Shown piece by piece: positions 25,524 through 35,900 of a stretch of 64,000 bases of DNA. The DNA is from Aeromonas taiwanensis. GTDB taxonomy: Bacteria > Pseudomonadota > Gammaproteobacteria > Enterobacterales > Aeromonadaceae. The translations under genes were made by a program, and so were the position numbers. The stretch lies in the NCBI RefSeq assembly GCF_000820165.1, contig NZ_CDDD01000087.1, forward strand, positions 84,164-148,163, given 5' to 3'. The notes beneath the pieces were generated by a model. That model did not search any database and had not been told where the DNA came from. It saw only the letters and a program-made list of their open reading frames with translations. Every line of letters starts with the position of its first letter. Within the stretch, counting starts at the first letter, position 1.

Positions 25524-27209
25524 ATGAAACGGATCCTGATCGTGGGCGGCGTGGCCGGGGGAGCATCGGCGGCTGCCAGAGCGCGGCGCTTGAATGAAGA
25601 GGCCGAGATAGTGGTGTTCGAGCGGGGGGAGTTCGTCAGCTTTGCCAACTGCGGCTTGCCCTATCACATCGGGGGGGACATTCCGGGCCGTGATGCCCTC
25701 TTGCTGCAGACACCGCAGAGCTTCAAGCGACGCTTCAACGTCGATGTGCGGATCTTCCACGAGGTCATCGAGATAGACAAGGCAGGCAAGAATCTGCTGG
25801 TACGCAACCTGCAAAACGGGGAGGTGTTGCGCGAACCCTATGATGCCCTGTTGCTGAGCCCCGGTGCGACCCCCATTCGCCCGCCCTTCCCCGGCATCGA
25901 CAGCCCGGGCGTGCATACCCTGCGCAACATCCCGGACATGGACCGCATCCTGGCGGCCCTTGAGCAGGGCAAGCCTCGCCACGTCACCGTGGTGGGGGGC
26001 GGTTTCATCGGCCTGGAGATGATGGAGGCCCTGCACCAGCGCAAGCTGGAAGTGACCCTGCTGGAGCTCTCCGATCAGGTGATGGCGCCTGTCGATAAAG
26101 AGATGGCCAACATGCTTCACGCCCGCATTCGCGAGGAGGGGGTGGATCTGCGCCTGCGTACCGGCCTCTCGGCCATCGAGAGCCTGGATGTGCTGGCGGA
26201 CACCGCCGCCGTGACCGCCGAACGACGGGGTGGGCTTCGTCTGACCCTGAGCGATGGCACCCATCTCGACACCGGTCTGCTGATCCTCGCCATCGGGGTC
26301 AAACCCGAGACCCTGCTCGCCGTCCAGGCCGGACTGGAGCTGGGCCCGCGGGGCGGCATCAAGGTGGATGCGGGCATGCGCACCTCGGATCCCTTCATCT
26401 ATGCGGTGGGGGATGCGGTGGAGGAGACCGACTTCGTGACCGGAGAATCCGTGCTCATTCCCCTGGCGGGCCCGGCCAACCGTCAGGGCCGCATCGCCGC
26501 CGACAACATGCTGGGGCGACGCGAAACCTACAAGAAGACCCAGGGGACCGCCATCTGCAAGCTGTTCGATCTGGCGGTGGCGAGCACAGGTCTGAACGAG
26601 AAGCGGCTGGTGCAGCTGGGCTTGCCGTTCGAGAAGGCCTATGTCCACCCGGGCAGCCACGCCGGCTACTACCCCGGCGCCCACCCGGTCAGCCTCAAGC
26701 TGCTGTTTGCCCCGGATGGCAAGATTTACGGCGCCCAGGCCATCGGCAAGGACGGCGTCGACAAGCGCATCGACGTGCTGGCGGTGGCCCAGCGTGCCGG
26801 CCTCACCGTGTTCGATCTGCAGGATCTGGAGCTCACCTATGCACCGCCCTTTGGCTCGGCCAAGGACGTGATCAACATGGCGGGGTTCGTGGCGAGCAAC
26901 CATCTGAAAGGAGATACCACCCTCTGCCACGCAGCCGAGGTGCAGGCCCGCCATCCTCATCAGGTGGTGCTGGATGTGCGCAACACCCCGGAGCTCGACA
27001 AGTTGGGCCGCATCCCGGGGGCGATGCATATCCCCCTCGACGAGCTGCGCGGCCGCCTCGATGAGCTGCCCAGGGACAAGGAGCTGCTCATCAGCTGCCA
27101 GGTGGGGCTGCGCGGCCACGTGGCCTGCCGGCTGCTGAGCCAGCACGGTTTCAAGGTGAAGAACCTCTCCGGCGGCTTCAAGACCTGGCAGATGGCGATC
27201 GCCGAATAG
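25524..27209 (+). CDS. CoA-disulfide reductase fused to rhodanese domain
   Basis: This 561-residue flavoprotein belongs to the NADH:CoA-disulfide/persulfide reductase group. The N-terminal FAD site is ILIVGGVAGGASAAARARR (residues 4-22). The single active cysteine is Cys43 in SFANCGLPYHIGG, as in known CoA-disulfide reductases. The NAD site is VTVVGGGFIGLEMMEAL. The C-terminal 100 residues are a rhodanese domain with Cys525 (LISCQVGLRG). Such fusions reduce CoA disulfide or persulfide and handle sulfane sulfur. The ATG at 25524 (MKRILIVGG) is preferred over an in-frame TTG at 25506. A terminator follows. Confidence 0.88.
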   Translation: MKRILIVGGVAGGASAAARARRLNEEAEIVVFERGEFVSFANCGLPYHIGGDIPGRDALLLQTPQSFKRRFNVDVRIFHEVIEIDKAGKNLLVRNLQNGEVLREPYDALLLSPGATPIRPPFPGIDSPGVHTLRNIPDMDRILAALEQGKPRHVTVVGGGFIGLEMMEALHQRKLEVTLLELSDQVMAPVDKEMANMLHARIREEGVDLRLRTGLSAIESLDVLADTAAVTAERRGGLRLTLSDGTHLDTGLLILAIGVKPETLLAVQAGLELGPRGGIKVDAGMRTSDPFIYAVGDAVEETDFVTGESVLIPLAGPANRQGRIAADNMLGRRETYKKTQGTAICKLFDLAVASTGLNEKRLVQLGLPFEKAYVHPGSHAGYYPGAHPVSLKLLFAPDGKIYGAQAIGKDGVDKRIDVLAVAQRAGLTVFDLQDLELTYAPPFGSAKDVINMAGFVASNHLKGDTTLCHAAEVQARHPHQVVLDVRNTPELDKLGRIPGAMHIPLDELRGRLDELPRDKELLISCQVGLRGHVACRLLSQHGFKVKNLSGGFKTWQMAIAE

Positions 27210-27239
27210 GGGAGGGCCATCGCTGGCCGCTCTCAATGA

Positions 27240-27280
27240 CAAGGGGGCCACTCGACAGAGCGGCCCCTTGCTTTTCTTCT
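27240..27280 (+). terminator. Rho-independent terminator after CoA-disulfide reductase gene
   Basis: A stem of CAAGGGGgCC with GGCCCCTTG (one bulged G) and a 12-base loop is followed by CTTTTCTTCTT. It lies about 30 bases after the stop codon. Confidence 0.7.
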
Positions 27281-27295
27281 TCCAGGCGGGGAGGG

Positions 27296-27724
27296 TCAGT
27301 GGCCTCTGTTCTTCAGCTGCTTGCCGATATGTTGCTGCAGCACGGTCAGCATGCAGGCGCCGGAGAGACCTACCATCAGGGCACCGTTGACGGCTTCCAG
27401 CGGGCCAAGCAGCTTCCACTTGTCACTCATGACGATGTCCCCATACCCCAGGGTGGCGAAGTTGACACCGGAGTGGTAGATGGCCTCGTGTAGGGTGCTG
27501 AACTCCCCAAGCCAGAGGAAAAGCGCTCCCCAGACCCCGATCTGTGTCAGGTTGCCCAGCATCACCAGAGTGATGATGCCAAACAGGGCCAGTATGCCGG
27601 CCAGGGCCCCTTCCTGCTCCTTGAAGTGTTTGATATAGAAGCGAACACACCAGACGGAGACCAGGGATTGCAGCAGCATGTTGACCAGGATCACCGGGAT
27701 GCCGACCATAAAAATGAGGAACAT
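27296..27724 (-). CDS. Two-TM potassium-channel-like protein
   Basis: This 142-residue membrane protein has an initial hydrophobic helix (residues 3-25), a second (about 42-70), a pore loop with the potassium selectivity filter TLGYGD (residues 91-96), and a last helix (about 105-128). This matches the small ion-channel (Ion_trans_2) family. It has no RCK or other cytoplasmic regulatory domain. It is the last gene of a five-gene operon with an AI-2E family permease, an outer-membrane factor, an HlyD adaptor and a DUF2955 permease, starting 1 base after the previous stop. A link between ion flux and the export system is unexplained. Confidence 0.8.
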   Translation of the reverse strand: MFLIFMVGIPVILVNMLLQSLVSVWCVRFYIKHFKEQEGALAGILALFGIITLVMLGNLTQIGVWGALFLWLGEFSTLHEAIYHSGVNFATLGYGDIVMSDKWKLLGPLEAVNGALMVGLSGACMLTVLQQHIGKQLKNRGH

Positions 27725-27725
27725 G

Positions 27726-28754
27726 TCACTCTCCTAATTTGGCTTCTGCCAGGGGGCGGCCGACCGGCCACCACTGCTCCAGCAGCAAGATACACAACCA
27801 GCCGTAGCCGGCCACCAACAGATAGAGGCCGCACCGCATGGCGGCCGCCATCCAGACATCCTTGCCGTTGGCGCTGTCCTCGATGGCCGGGCCAAACAGG
27901 ATGAGTGCCGTGATCCAGGCGTTGCTCCAGAACGAGGGCGGGAAGCGGCTTGCCGCCAGCGGCACCAGACGTCGCGCCACCCAGAGCGTCATCAGCACCA
28001 GCATCAGCACCAGCATCAACAGGGACGGCCAGAGGCTGAGCCCCATCCAGAGTGCGAGCGCCAGCAGGGCCCCCATCAGGGTGGAGAGCACCAGCTCCTG
28101 ACCCGCCAGTCTGGCATTGAGGGAGGTGCTCTGCTGGGCCAGGGCCACCGTCTTCATGACGGCAGGGATGTAGAACGCCGGATTGCCGAGTGCCAGCAGC
28201 CAGATCGGCAGCACGATGGCCACGGCGCGCAGGGCGAGCCGCTCGGGATGCTCGGGGGGCTGGTGGGCGGTTTTTTTCTGGGAGGCCGCCACCGGCATGG
28301 GGGGAAAGAGTGCATGCGCCATGCGGTTGACCAGGACGCCCACCAGGATCCCCACCCCCATCATCTGGGCGATGGCGATGGCCAGTCGCTGCTCGATGAG
28401 ACCGGCTATCGGGATCACCGTGATGGCCATGGTGAGCAGCATGGCGGCGGCGCCTTTGCCAGCCATCCCCTGTTGCATCAGCAGATAAAGCATCAGGGTG
28501 ACGAGCAGAACGCTGGCCAGGGCGTAGTGGGTCAGCAGGGGCACCAGCAGCACCCCGGAGACCATGATCCCCAGCAGCAGGAGTCCGCCCAGGGCCCCCT
28601 TCTTGATACCGATCGGCTCGCCGGGCTGGCACAGCACGACCCAGGCGATGATGACGCCGAGGTGGGGCATGGGCAGGCCCATGCCGTAACAGAGGCCTGC
28701 CGAGAGCCCGATGCCGGTGCCGATGCGCAGCACTGCCCGGTCGAGGTTATGCAT
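27726..28754 (-). CDS. DUF2955-type inner-membrane permease (FUSC-like)
   Basis: This 342-residue protein has about ten hydrophobic segments in two halves (roughly residues 10-140 and 180-325), as in DUF2955 / aromatic-acid-exporter-like permeases. Genes of this type usually sit beside an HlyD-family adaptor, as here. I take the ATG at 28754 (MHNLDRAVLRIG), preceded by GGAG at 7 bases, so it starts 23 bases past the HlyD stop. A TTG at 28781 would overlap that stop. The likely role is extrusion of small aromatic or other toxic compounds together with HlyD and the outer-membrane factor. Confidence 0.78.
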   Translation of the reverse strand: MHNLDRAVLRIGTGIGLSAGLCYGMGLPMPHLGVIIAWVVLCQPGEPIGIKKGALGGLLLLGIMVSGVLLVPLLTHYALASVLLVTLMLYLLMQQGMAGKGAAAMLLTMAITVIPIAGLIEQRLAIAIAQMMGVGILVGVLVNRMAHALFPPMPVAASQKKTAHQPPEHPERLALRAVAIVLPIWLLALGNPAFYIPAVMKTVALAQQSTSLNARLAGQELVLSTLMGALLALALWMGLSLWPSLLMLVLMLVLMTLWVARRLVPLAASRFPPSFWSNAWITALILFGPAIEDSANGKDVWMAAAMRCGLYLLVAGYGWLCILLLEQWWPVGRPLAEAKLGE

Positions 28755-28777
28755 GGGACGGCTCCACGTCATGGACC

Positions 28778-29872
28778 TCAATAGAGGAAGGAGAAGAGGC
28801 TCATCAACCGGATGTAGAGCCCCCCCAGCCAGTGCATCACCCAGTTGCCGCCGGTGTAGACCAGCACGTCGGCCTGCCCGCCGACCCGCAGCGCGCCGAC
28901 CGGGGGCTGATCGTCGGCCCGAAAGGCGATCTTGACCGGGAAACGCTGGGCCTGGCGCAGCCAGTCGCGGCTGTTGTCCACGGTGGGCAGGGTGCCGGCG
29001 GGCTGGCTCTTGCCGGTGCTGACTCCGTAGCCGATGCTGAGCACCTCTCCCTCGAACAGCTGGCCGGGCAGGCTGTCGAGCAAAATGGCGGCCTTGTCAC
29101 CGGGTCGAATGTTGCCCAGGTTGTTCTCCGTCATGTCCACCGAGACCCAGACGTCGTGGATGGCGATCAGGGTCATGGCCGGGGAGCCGGCACCGATAAA
29201 CTGGCCGGTATCAGTGCGTAGATCGGTGATGAGGCCGCGCCCCGGCGCCACCACGCGAGTGTTCTGGCGATCCAGCTCGGCCTTGTTGACCGCCGAGCGG
29301 GCACTGAGCAGCTGGGAGTTGTCCTCCCCGGTTGCGCCAGCCGCCTCGATGGCGCGCCGGACGTCGGCCTCGGCCGCCGCCACCTGGCTCTTCGCGGTCT
29401 CGCGGTTGGCCTGGGCCACCTCGAGGCGGCGCACCGAGATGGCCCCCGGATCTTCGCGATAGAGCCGCTCCTGGCGCTGGGCATCCTTGGCGGCGTTGTC
29501 ATAGGCGGCGCGCATGGCCATCAGGGAGGCTTCCGCCGCCTTGACCCCTTCGGTGCTCGCCTTGACGCCGCTCAGGACCGTCTGATAGTCGGATCTCGCC
29601 TTGGCGAGTGCGATGTCATAGGGCTCGGGATCGATCTCGAACAGAGGGGTGCCGGCATCCACGTCCTGGTTGTCGCGTACATGGACCTTCTGGATCTGGC
29701 CGGAGACCTCGGCGGCGATGGGCACCACGAAGGCCTGCACGCGGGCCTGGGAGCTGTAGGGGGTGAGCCTGTCGGCCAGCAGATACCAGCCAAGCAGCAG
29801 CAGGATGATCCCCAGCAGCCCTAGGGTGGCCCGACGGCTGGACTGGCCGGGAGAGGTGGTGTTGTCAGTCAT
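28778..29872 (-). CDS. HlyD-family membrane fusion protein
   Basis: This 364-residue periplasmic adaptor has one N-terminal membrane helix (residues 15-32, LGLLGIILLLLGWYLLA). A lipoyl-like half motif follows (VHVRDNQDVDAGTPLFEIDP), then a helical hairpin (about 85-200) with coiled-coil character, the second lipoyl half (NTRVVAPGRGLITDLRTDTGQF) and a beta-barrel domain. It resembles YibH/EmrA-type adaptors. It overlaps the outer-membrane factor gene by 8 bases and precedes the DUF2955 permease. It should bridge that permease to the outer-membrane channel. Confidence 0.9.
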   Translation of the reverse strand: MTDNTTSPGQSSRRATLGLLGIILLLLGWYLLADRLTPYSSQARVQAFVVPIAAEVSGQIQKVHVRDNQDVDAGTPLFEIDPEPYDIALAKARSDYQTVLSGVKASTEGVKAAEASLMAMRAAYDNAAKDAQRQERLYREDPGAISVRRLEVAQANRETAKSQVAAAEADVRRAIEAAGATGEDNSQLLSARSAVNKAELDRQNTRVVAPGRGLITDLRTDTGQFIGAGSPAMTLIAIHDVWVSVDMTENNLGNIRPGDKAAILLDSLPGQLFEGEVLSIGYGVSTGKSQPAGTLPTVDNSRDWLRQAQRFPVKIAFRADDQPPVGALRVGGQADVLVYTGGNWVMHWLGGLYIRLMSLFSFLY

Positions 29873-31376
29873 GGGCGCTTGCCTTCTGAGTCATGGGGCG
29901 GGCGGCGTCGAGCAGGGGAACCCAGTCGGCGCGCTTGCGCAGCTGGGCATCCACTTCGGAGGTGACCAGGGGGCGTTCGCGCCCCTGCTCCCAGCCGCCG
30001 CCCAGTGCCTTGTAGAGCGTGATGAGGTCGCGCATCCGGGCGCCCCGGCTGTTGACCAGCCGCTCCTGCTGGCTGAACAGGGCGCGCTGGGAGTCGAGCA
30101 CGCGCTGGAAGTCCGCCATGCCCTCGCGATACTGGGTGTTGGCGATCTCGAGTGAGCGGCGGGCCGCCTCGCCGGTCTGGGTCAGCAGGGTGATCTCTTC
30201 CTGGCCGTTGGCATAGGCCACGGCGGCGTCATCCACCTCGCGGGCCGCCTGCAGCACGCTGTCGCGATAACGTTCGTGAAGCTGCTGGAAGCGGGCATCC
30301 TGCACCAGGATCTGGTTGCCAAGACGCCCCTGATCGAACAGGTTCCAGCTCAGCGAGGGGCCAATCCCCCAGGAGTAGGTGCCGCTCTCACCGCCGACGG
30401 CGTTGATCCCGAGGGTGCCGAGCAGGGTGATGGAGGGATAGAGATCGCTCTCGGCCACGCCGATCAGGGCCGACTGGGCGGCCAGCTGTCGCTCTGCCGC
30501 CCGCACGTCGGGACGACGGCGCAGCAGTTCGGCGGGCATCTCGGCAACCAGCGCCAGCTCGCCCTTGGGAATGACGCCTGTGCCTTCCTGCATCTCGGGC
30601 AGGGGCCCGGGGGAGCGTGCGAGCAGAGCGGAGAGGGCATTCTGGCTTTGGCGCAGCGTGGTCGCGAGCTGGGGAATGCTGGAGAGGGTGCCCAGGTACT
30701 GAGTCTTGGCCTGCTGCACGTCCAGCTCGGCAGTGTTGCCGCTCTTGAACTGCCGCTCGGTGATCTGCAGGCTACGCTCCTGGATGCGGGCGTTTTCGCG
30801 GGCGATGATGAGTCTGGCCTCCAGGGTGCGGATGCTCACGTAGAGCTGGGCCACCTGGGCTGCCATCAGCACCTGGACGTCATCATACTGGGCCAGGGTC
30901 GCAAAGTAGCTGGCGTCCGCCGCCTCGACCCCGCGCTGGAACTTGCCCCAGAAGTCGAGCTCCCAGCCGAGATTGAACCCGGCGCCGTAGCTGCTGCCCG
31001 CGCTGCTGTGGCCGTTGCGGCTCTGGCCGGCCTGCAGGAACTCTGCCGTGCCCACCGTCGCCTGGGGGCCCAGCAGACTCTCGGCGATGCCGAGCTGGGC
31101 CTGGGCCTCGAGGATGCGAAGCCCTGCAATCCGGACATCCGGGTTCTTTTGCAGCGCCTCCTGCACCAGGGCGCTGAGCACGGGATCGTGCAGCTTGTCC
31201 CACCACTGGCGGTAGTCGGCGGTGGTCGCCGCCTGCTGGCTTTCGCGGGCGCCCTGCCAGCTGCTTATCTCCTCGACCCGGGGGGTCTGATAGTCGGGAC
31301 CAAGCAGGGTACAGGCGCTCAGCAACAGGCAAGACCCCCCGACAAGCAGGGGGCGAATGACGGGTCGTTCGGCCAT
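29865..31376 (-). CDS. Outer-membrane efflux lipoprotein, NodT family
   Basis: This 503-residue TolC-like outer-membrane factor has a lipoprotein signal (LLVGGSCLLLSAC, lipidated Cys22). Two repeated alpha-helical/beta segments are visible: GLRILEAQAQLGIAESLLGPQ... and VRAAERQLAAQSALIGVAESDLYPSITLLGTLG. The start is the ATG at 31376 (MAERPVIRP), with GGAAAA upstream, 4 bases after the stop of the AI-2E family gene. Earlier in-frame codons fall inside that gene. It provides the outer-membrane exit for the HlyD/DUF2955 pump. Confidence 0.9.
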   Translation of the reverse strand: MAERPVIRPLLVGGSCLLLSACTLLGPDYQTPRVEEISSWQGARESQQAATTADYRQWWDKLHDPVLSALVQEALQKNPDVRIAGLRILEAQAQLGIAESLLGPQATVGTAEFLQAGQSRNGHSSAGSSYGAGFNLGWELDFWGKFQRGVEAADASYFATLAQYDDVQVLMAAQVAQLYVSIRTLEARLIIARENARIQERSLQITERQFKSGNTAELDVQQAKTQYLGTLSSIPQLATTLRQSQNALSALLARSPGPLPEMQEGTGVIPKGELALVAEMPAELLRRRPDVRAAERQLAAQSALIGVAESDLYPSITLLGTLGINAVGGESGTYSWGIGPSLSWNLFDQGRLGNQILVQDARFQQLHERYRDSVLQAAREVDDAAVAYANGQEEITLLTQTGEAARRSLEIANTQYREGMADFQRVLDSQRALFSQQERLVNSRGARMRDLITLYKALGGGWEQGRERPLVTSEVDAQLRKRADWVPLLDAARPMTQKASAHD

Positions 31377-31380
31377 GGGG

Positions 31381-32475
31381 TTATTTTTCCGGGTTGGCCA
31401 GACCGTCGTCGACCCAGGCCATGAAGATGAGATACCCGATGGAGAGCATGGTGGCACCGATGAACATGCCGAGGATGCCATTGGTCGCCATGCCGCCCAG
31501 GGCGCCCAGCAGGACCACCGGCATGGGGGCATCGACACCGCGTCCCAGCAGCAGTGGCTTGAGCACGTTGTCGGCCATGCCGGCCACGAGCAGCAGCACG
31601 GTGTAGACGATGTTGAGCAGGGTGCCGTGATCCCCCGACATCCACATGTAGGCGATGACCGGCCCCGTGACCAGGAGGACGGGGACCTGGGCGATCCCCA
31701 GGATCAAGGCCAGCACGAACAGGACACCGGCCGCCGGGATCCCGGCGATGGACATGATGATGCCGGCCAGCAAGGCCTGGATGAAGGCCACCCCGATGAC
31801 CCCCATGGAGACGGCCCGGATGGTGCTGGTGCACAGCTTGGTCAGCTCCAGCCCTTTCTTCTCATTGGTGATGCGCATGAAGATGCGATCGGCGCTGTTG
31901 GCGCCCGAGGCACCAAAGGCCATGATGATGCCGGCCACGATGAAGGAGAACACGAAGCCGAGCAGGTCGCCCCCCATGCTGGCCAGCAGGCCGAGGGCCC
32001 GCTTGGTGAGCTCCCCAATCTGCGGCTTGTAGCTGACGATGAAGCTGGACAGGTCCATCGACGCCTTGGTCCACAGGGCATGCAGCTTGGTGCCGATCAG
32101 CGGGATGTTGGCAATCTCGGCGGAGGGGGCCGGGATCACCAGGGTATCGTTGTTCACCTTGTCGACCAGGACGCTGACGCTGTCACCCAGGGAGCTGAAC
32201 ATGGCGACCGTGGGCACCACGAGCAACAGGATGCCCAGCAGCGTCAGCAGGGTGGAGGTCCGGCCCTGCTTTCCGCCCAGACGTGCGGCAAGACGCTGGT
32301 GGAGGGGGTAGAGGGTCACAGCCAGGATCAGGGCCCACAGCATCATGTTCATGAAGGGGGAGAAGACGGTGAAGCAGAAGGAGCCCAGCGCCAGGATCAG
32401 GCCAAACTTGATGAACATATCCAGGAATCTGGCAACCACTCTCTTTTCAACGACAGACAGATCGTTATTTTCCAT
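31381..32475 (-). CDS. AI-2E family (PerM/YdiK-like) permease
   Basis: This 364-residue protein has about eight membrane helices. The C-terminal segment includes PAAGVLFVLALILGIAQVPVLLVTGP and the conserved LLLGRGVDAPMPVVLLGALGGM typical of the AI-2E transporter family, closest in style to E. coli YdiK. The start is the ATG at 32475 (MENNDLSVVEKRVV), with GGAG 10 bases upstream. It is the first gene of the five-gene efflux operon. The family name reflects TqsA; the substrate of this member is unknown. Confidence 0.85.
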   Translation of the reverse strand: MENNDLSVVEKRVVARFLDMFIKFGLILALGSFCFTVFSPFMNMMLWALILAVTLYPLHQRLAARLGGKQGRTSTLLTLLGILLLVVPTVAMFSSLGDSVSVLVDKVNNDTLVIPAPSAEIANIPLIGTKLHALWTKASMDLSSFIVSYKPQIGELTKRALGLLASMGGDLLGFVFSFIVAGIIMAFGASGANSADRIFMRITNEKKGLELTKLCTSTIRAVSMGVIGVAFIQALLAGIIMSIAGIPAAGVLFVLALILGIAQVPVLLVTGPVIAYMWMSGDHGTLLNIVYTVLLLVAGMADNVLKPLLLGRGVDAPMPVVLLGALGGMATNGILGMFIGATMLSIGYLIFMAWVDDGLANPEK

Positions 32476-32959
32476 TCTGGTATGACTCCAACAAGAACAA
32501 GGGATAGGGGCTCGGCCATGGGACGCCGGGTCAGAAAACATGGTTTTTACTGTAATAAATGAAACGCCTGTCTACCTCAAGAAGAGGCATTGACGTCATC
32601 TGCACGTTATTTCCGGTACAGATGTTTAATGTTTAAAAAATATTTAACTAATTGATATTGGTTGGATTGTTCAAAGATCCTGCTAGGGCAAATAATATGT
32701 AATGCCCTTGCGTAGTACAAGTGAACAATTGTTTCCAGTCTAGCCTGCGTTCAGAAAAGAGGAACAAGTTTGCATATATAAAATGAAATGCCAGAGGCCG
32801 AACCGGCCAGAGTGGACATGATGAGTGCAGGATGTGAAAAATTTGTGTTCATCCGGCTTGTATCCATGATCTGTCCGGGCATTTGGTGTTCACGGGATGG
32901 GGGTTTATCCTATTGGCTCCTGCGCTGCGCTGGTGGCGACTCAATCTGGGATGGAATCT
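32476..32959. other. Divergent intergenic region, efflux operon / yfhM
   Basis: This stretch of 484 bases holds no convincing gene. It separates the efflux operon (minus) from yfhM (plus) and must carry both promoters. The middle (32620-32790) is AT-rich. TGACGTCA (32591-32598) is a perfect 8-base palindrome. TGCATATATAAAATG near 32770 contains a -10-like box, but I see no well-placed -35 for it. Confidence 0.5.
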
Positions 32960-35900
32960 ATGCGCCCCCTCATACCCTGCCCTCACTCTCGTCTTCCTCG
33001 TCTCTCCTGGTGGCTGGTCGGGTTGGTCGCCCTGCTGCTGACTGGCTGCGGCCAGGACAAGCCCGCAGACAAGGCATCGACCACGGACACGACTGCGCAG
33101 CCGGTCGACGGGGCGCCGAACGCCGTGGTACAGGCCAATGCCCGCCAGTATCGGGATGCGCCGGCGCTGGCGCTGGTCTTCTCCGGCCCCCTGACCCCCA
33201 AGGCAAGCTGGCAGAGCTGGCTTGCGGTCAGTGAAGGGGGCAAGCAGGTGCAGGGGGAGTGGATCCTCGCCGACGATGGCCGCACCCTCTATTTCCCGAA
33301 CGTCCAGCCCGACAAGCGCTATGAGGTGAGCCTCAAGGCGGGGCTGGGCCCATCTCCCCAGAGCTGGACCCTCAAGACCCGTCCGCTGGAGGCGGGGGCC
33401 TCGTTTACCGCGAGCGGCATGGTATTGCCGCTGCGCGACGATCTGCGTCTGCCCATCAGCGCGGTCAACGTGGACGAGGTCAATATCGACTTCTTCCGGG
33501 TGGATGCGGAATATCTGCCCCGTTTTCTGGCCGAGTATCGCCCCGGCGCCGGCATGGGCAACTGGGATCTCGAGCAGATCACCCAGCGGGCCAAGCGGGT
33601 GTTCAGCGGTCGCTATGCCTTGTCGCTGGATCCCAACCGGCGGGAGACCCGCCTCATCAATGTGAAGGAACCGCAGCTGGCCGAGGCCGGCGTCTACTTT
33701 GCGGTGATGTCGCCCCTTGGCAACTACGACTGGCGCAAGGAGACCACCTATTTCGCGGTGAGCGACATGGGGCTCAGTGCCCGCCGCTACCGGGATCAGC
33801 TGGAGGTGTTTGTGAGCTCCCTGGCGAGCGCCGATCCCCTCAAGGATGTGCAGCTCTCCCTGCTCGACGAGAAGGGCAACCGGCTGCAGGTGCAGCAGAC
33901 CGACAATCGTGGTCATCGGCGCTTTGACCCAGTGCAAGGGGCCCGCCTGCTGCTGGCCGAGCAGGGAAGCCATCTGGCGGTGCTGCGCCTCGACGGGGCG
34001 GCGCTCGATCTCTCCACCTTCGATCTCGGCACCCAGCCCTGGCAGGCCCAGCAGCTCTATCTGTTCAGCGGGCGTGACCTCTATCGCCCCGGCGAGCGTC
34101 TCGACAGCGAGATCCTGCTCAAGGGCCAGGATGGCCAGCTTCTGCCGGGCATGGCGGTGGAGCTGGAGGTGAAGCAGCCGGATGGTCAGCTGCTGGAGCA
34201 AAAACGGCTGCTGCCGGACAGCCTGGGCGCCGCCCACTACGGCCTGCGTCTGCCGGACGATGCACCGCTCGGGCGCTGGACCATCAACCTCAAGACCGCC
34301 ACTGGCAGCCGCTTCGAGTGGCCCTTCCTGGTGGAGGAGTTCTTGCCGGAGCGGCTCAAGCTGCAGCTCGGCAAGGGGCCGGATGGGGAAGTGACGAGTC
34401 TGGACGCCGCCCTCACCCTGCCGCTGCAAGGGGACTATCTCTACGGCGCGCCGGCGAGCGCCACCAAGGCGAAGGCGGAGGTGAAAATCAGCCGCGCCAC
34501 CATGCCCTTTACCCAGTGGCAGGAGTTCACCCTGGGGGATGTGCTGCTCGCCGAGCAGGCCAAGGATCTTGAACCCCTCAATCTCACCCTAGATGCGCAG
34601 GGGCAGGGGGCTTTTTCGCTTGCTGATGAGCTCGACGGGGTGCGTGCCCTCGGGCCGCTGGAGGTGGCCTATCGGGTGTCGCTCTCCGAGCCCGGTGGCC
34701 GCGCCGTCAATCGCAGCCGCACCCAGTATGGCTGGCCCGCGGGCAGCCAGTGGCCGGCGCTCAAGGCCGATTTTGTGGCGGATCGGGTAGAGGGGGGCAA
34801 GCCGCTCCCCTTCCAAATCCTCAACCTCGATGACAAGGGGCAGCCGGTGGCGGGGGCGGTGAAGGTGCGCCTCATCAACGAGTACCGCGACTACTACTGG
34901 CACTACGCCGATGGAGAGGGGTGGAAGTACGAATTCAACAGCCAGCCCTATCTGGAGCAGGAGCAGACCCTGCAGCTGGACGGCAAGGGCCCGACCCCGC
35001 TCACGCTGCAACTGGCGGCGGGCTGGTATCGCCTCGAGGTGGAGAACAGTCAGGGCCATCAATCGAGCCTGCGGGTGGAGATCGGCAGTTACGCCTGGGG
35101 CGGCGGTGGCGAGCAGGCACGGCCCGACAAGATTGCCATCACCCTCGACAAGCGCGCCTATCTGGCGGGTGACAAGGCCAAGGTGACTTTGGTTGCCCCG
35201 CGCCCCGGCAAGGGGTTGCTGCTGGTGGAGGATGGCGACGGCCTGCGCTGGTGGCAGCGCATCGAGCTTGACGTCGCCGGTGGCGATACCAAGGATGCCC
35301 GTGGCGAGTTCGAGATCCCGGTCAGCCCCGAGTGGCAGCGTCATGATCTGCATATCTCGGCCCAGATCGCCGCGCCAGACAGCGCCTCCAAACCGGCTGG
35401 CAAGCAGCAGGGGCAGAGCCTGCGTTCGGTCGGCCTGGTGCCGCTCACCCTGGATCGGGAAGCGCGCCGTCTGCCGCTCACCCTGAGCGCGCCGGACAAA
35501 GCGGTGCCGCTCACCCGACTGGAAGTGACAGCGACCTCCACCCCCAACAGTCAGGGGCGGGTGGTGCTGGCGGCGGTGGATCGGGGCGTGCTCAACATCA
35601 GCGATTACCAGCCCCTCGACCCGTTCGAGATCTTCTTTGGCCGCAAGCGCTTCGCCCAAGATTTGTTCGACAACTATGGCCAGGTGATCCCGCCGCAGGA
35701 TGGCAAGCTGGCCCGCCTCAACTACGGGGGGGACCGGGCGCCGCTGAAAAAGGGCGGCGCGCTGGAGAGCCGGGTCGAGATCGCCGCGCTCTGGAGTGGC
35801 GAGGTGAGTTTTGACGAGCAGGGCAAGGCGGTGATCCCGCTCGAACTGCCCAACTTCAACGGCGAGCTGGCGCTGATGGCGCTGGCCTGGAACGAACAGC

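Noticed and set aside
25296..27419. A minus-strand open frame of about 700 codons antisense to the CoA-disulfide reductase gene
   Set aside because: It is a by-product of strong GC bias at third codon positions. The translated sequence is low in hydrophobic core patterns and matches no family, while the plus strand encodes a textbook flavoprotein.
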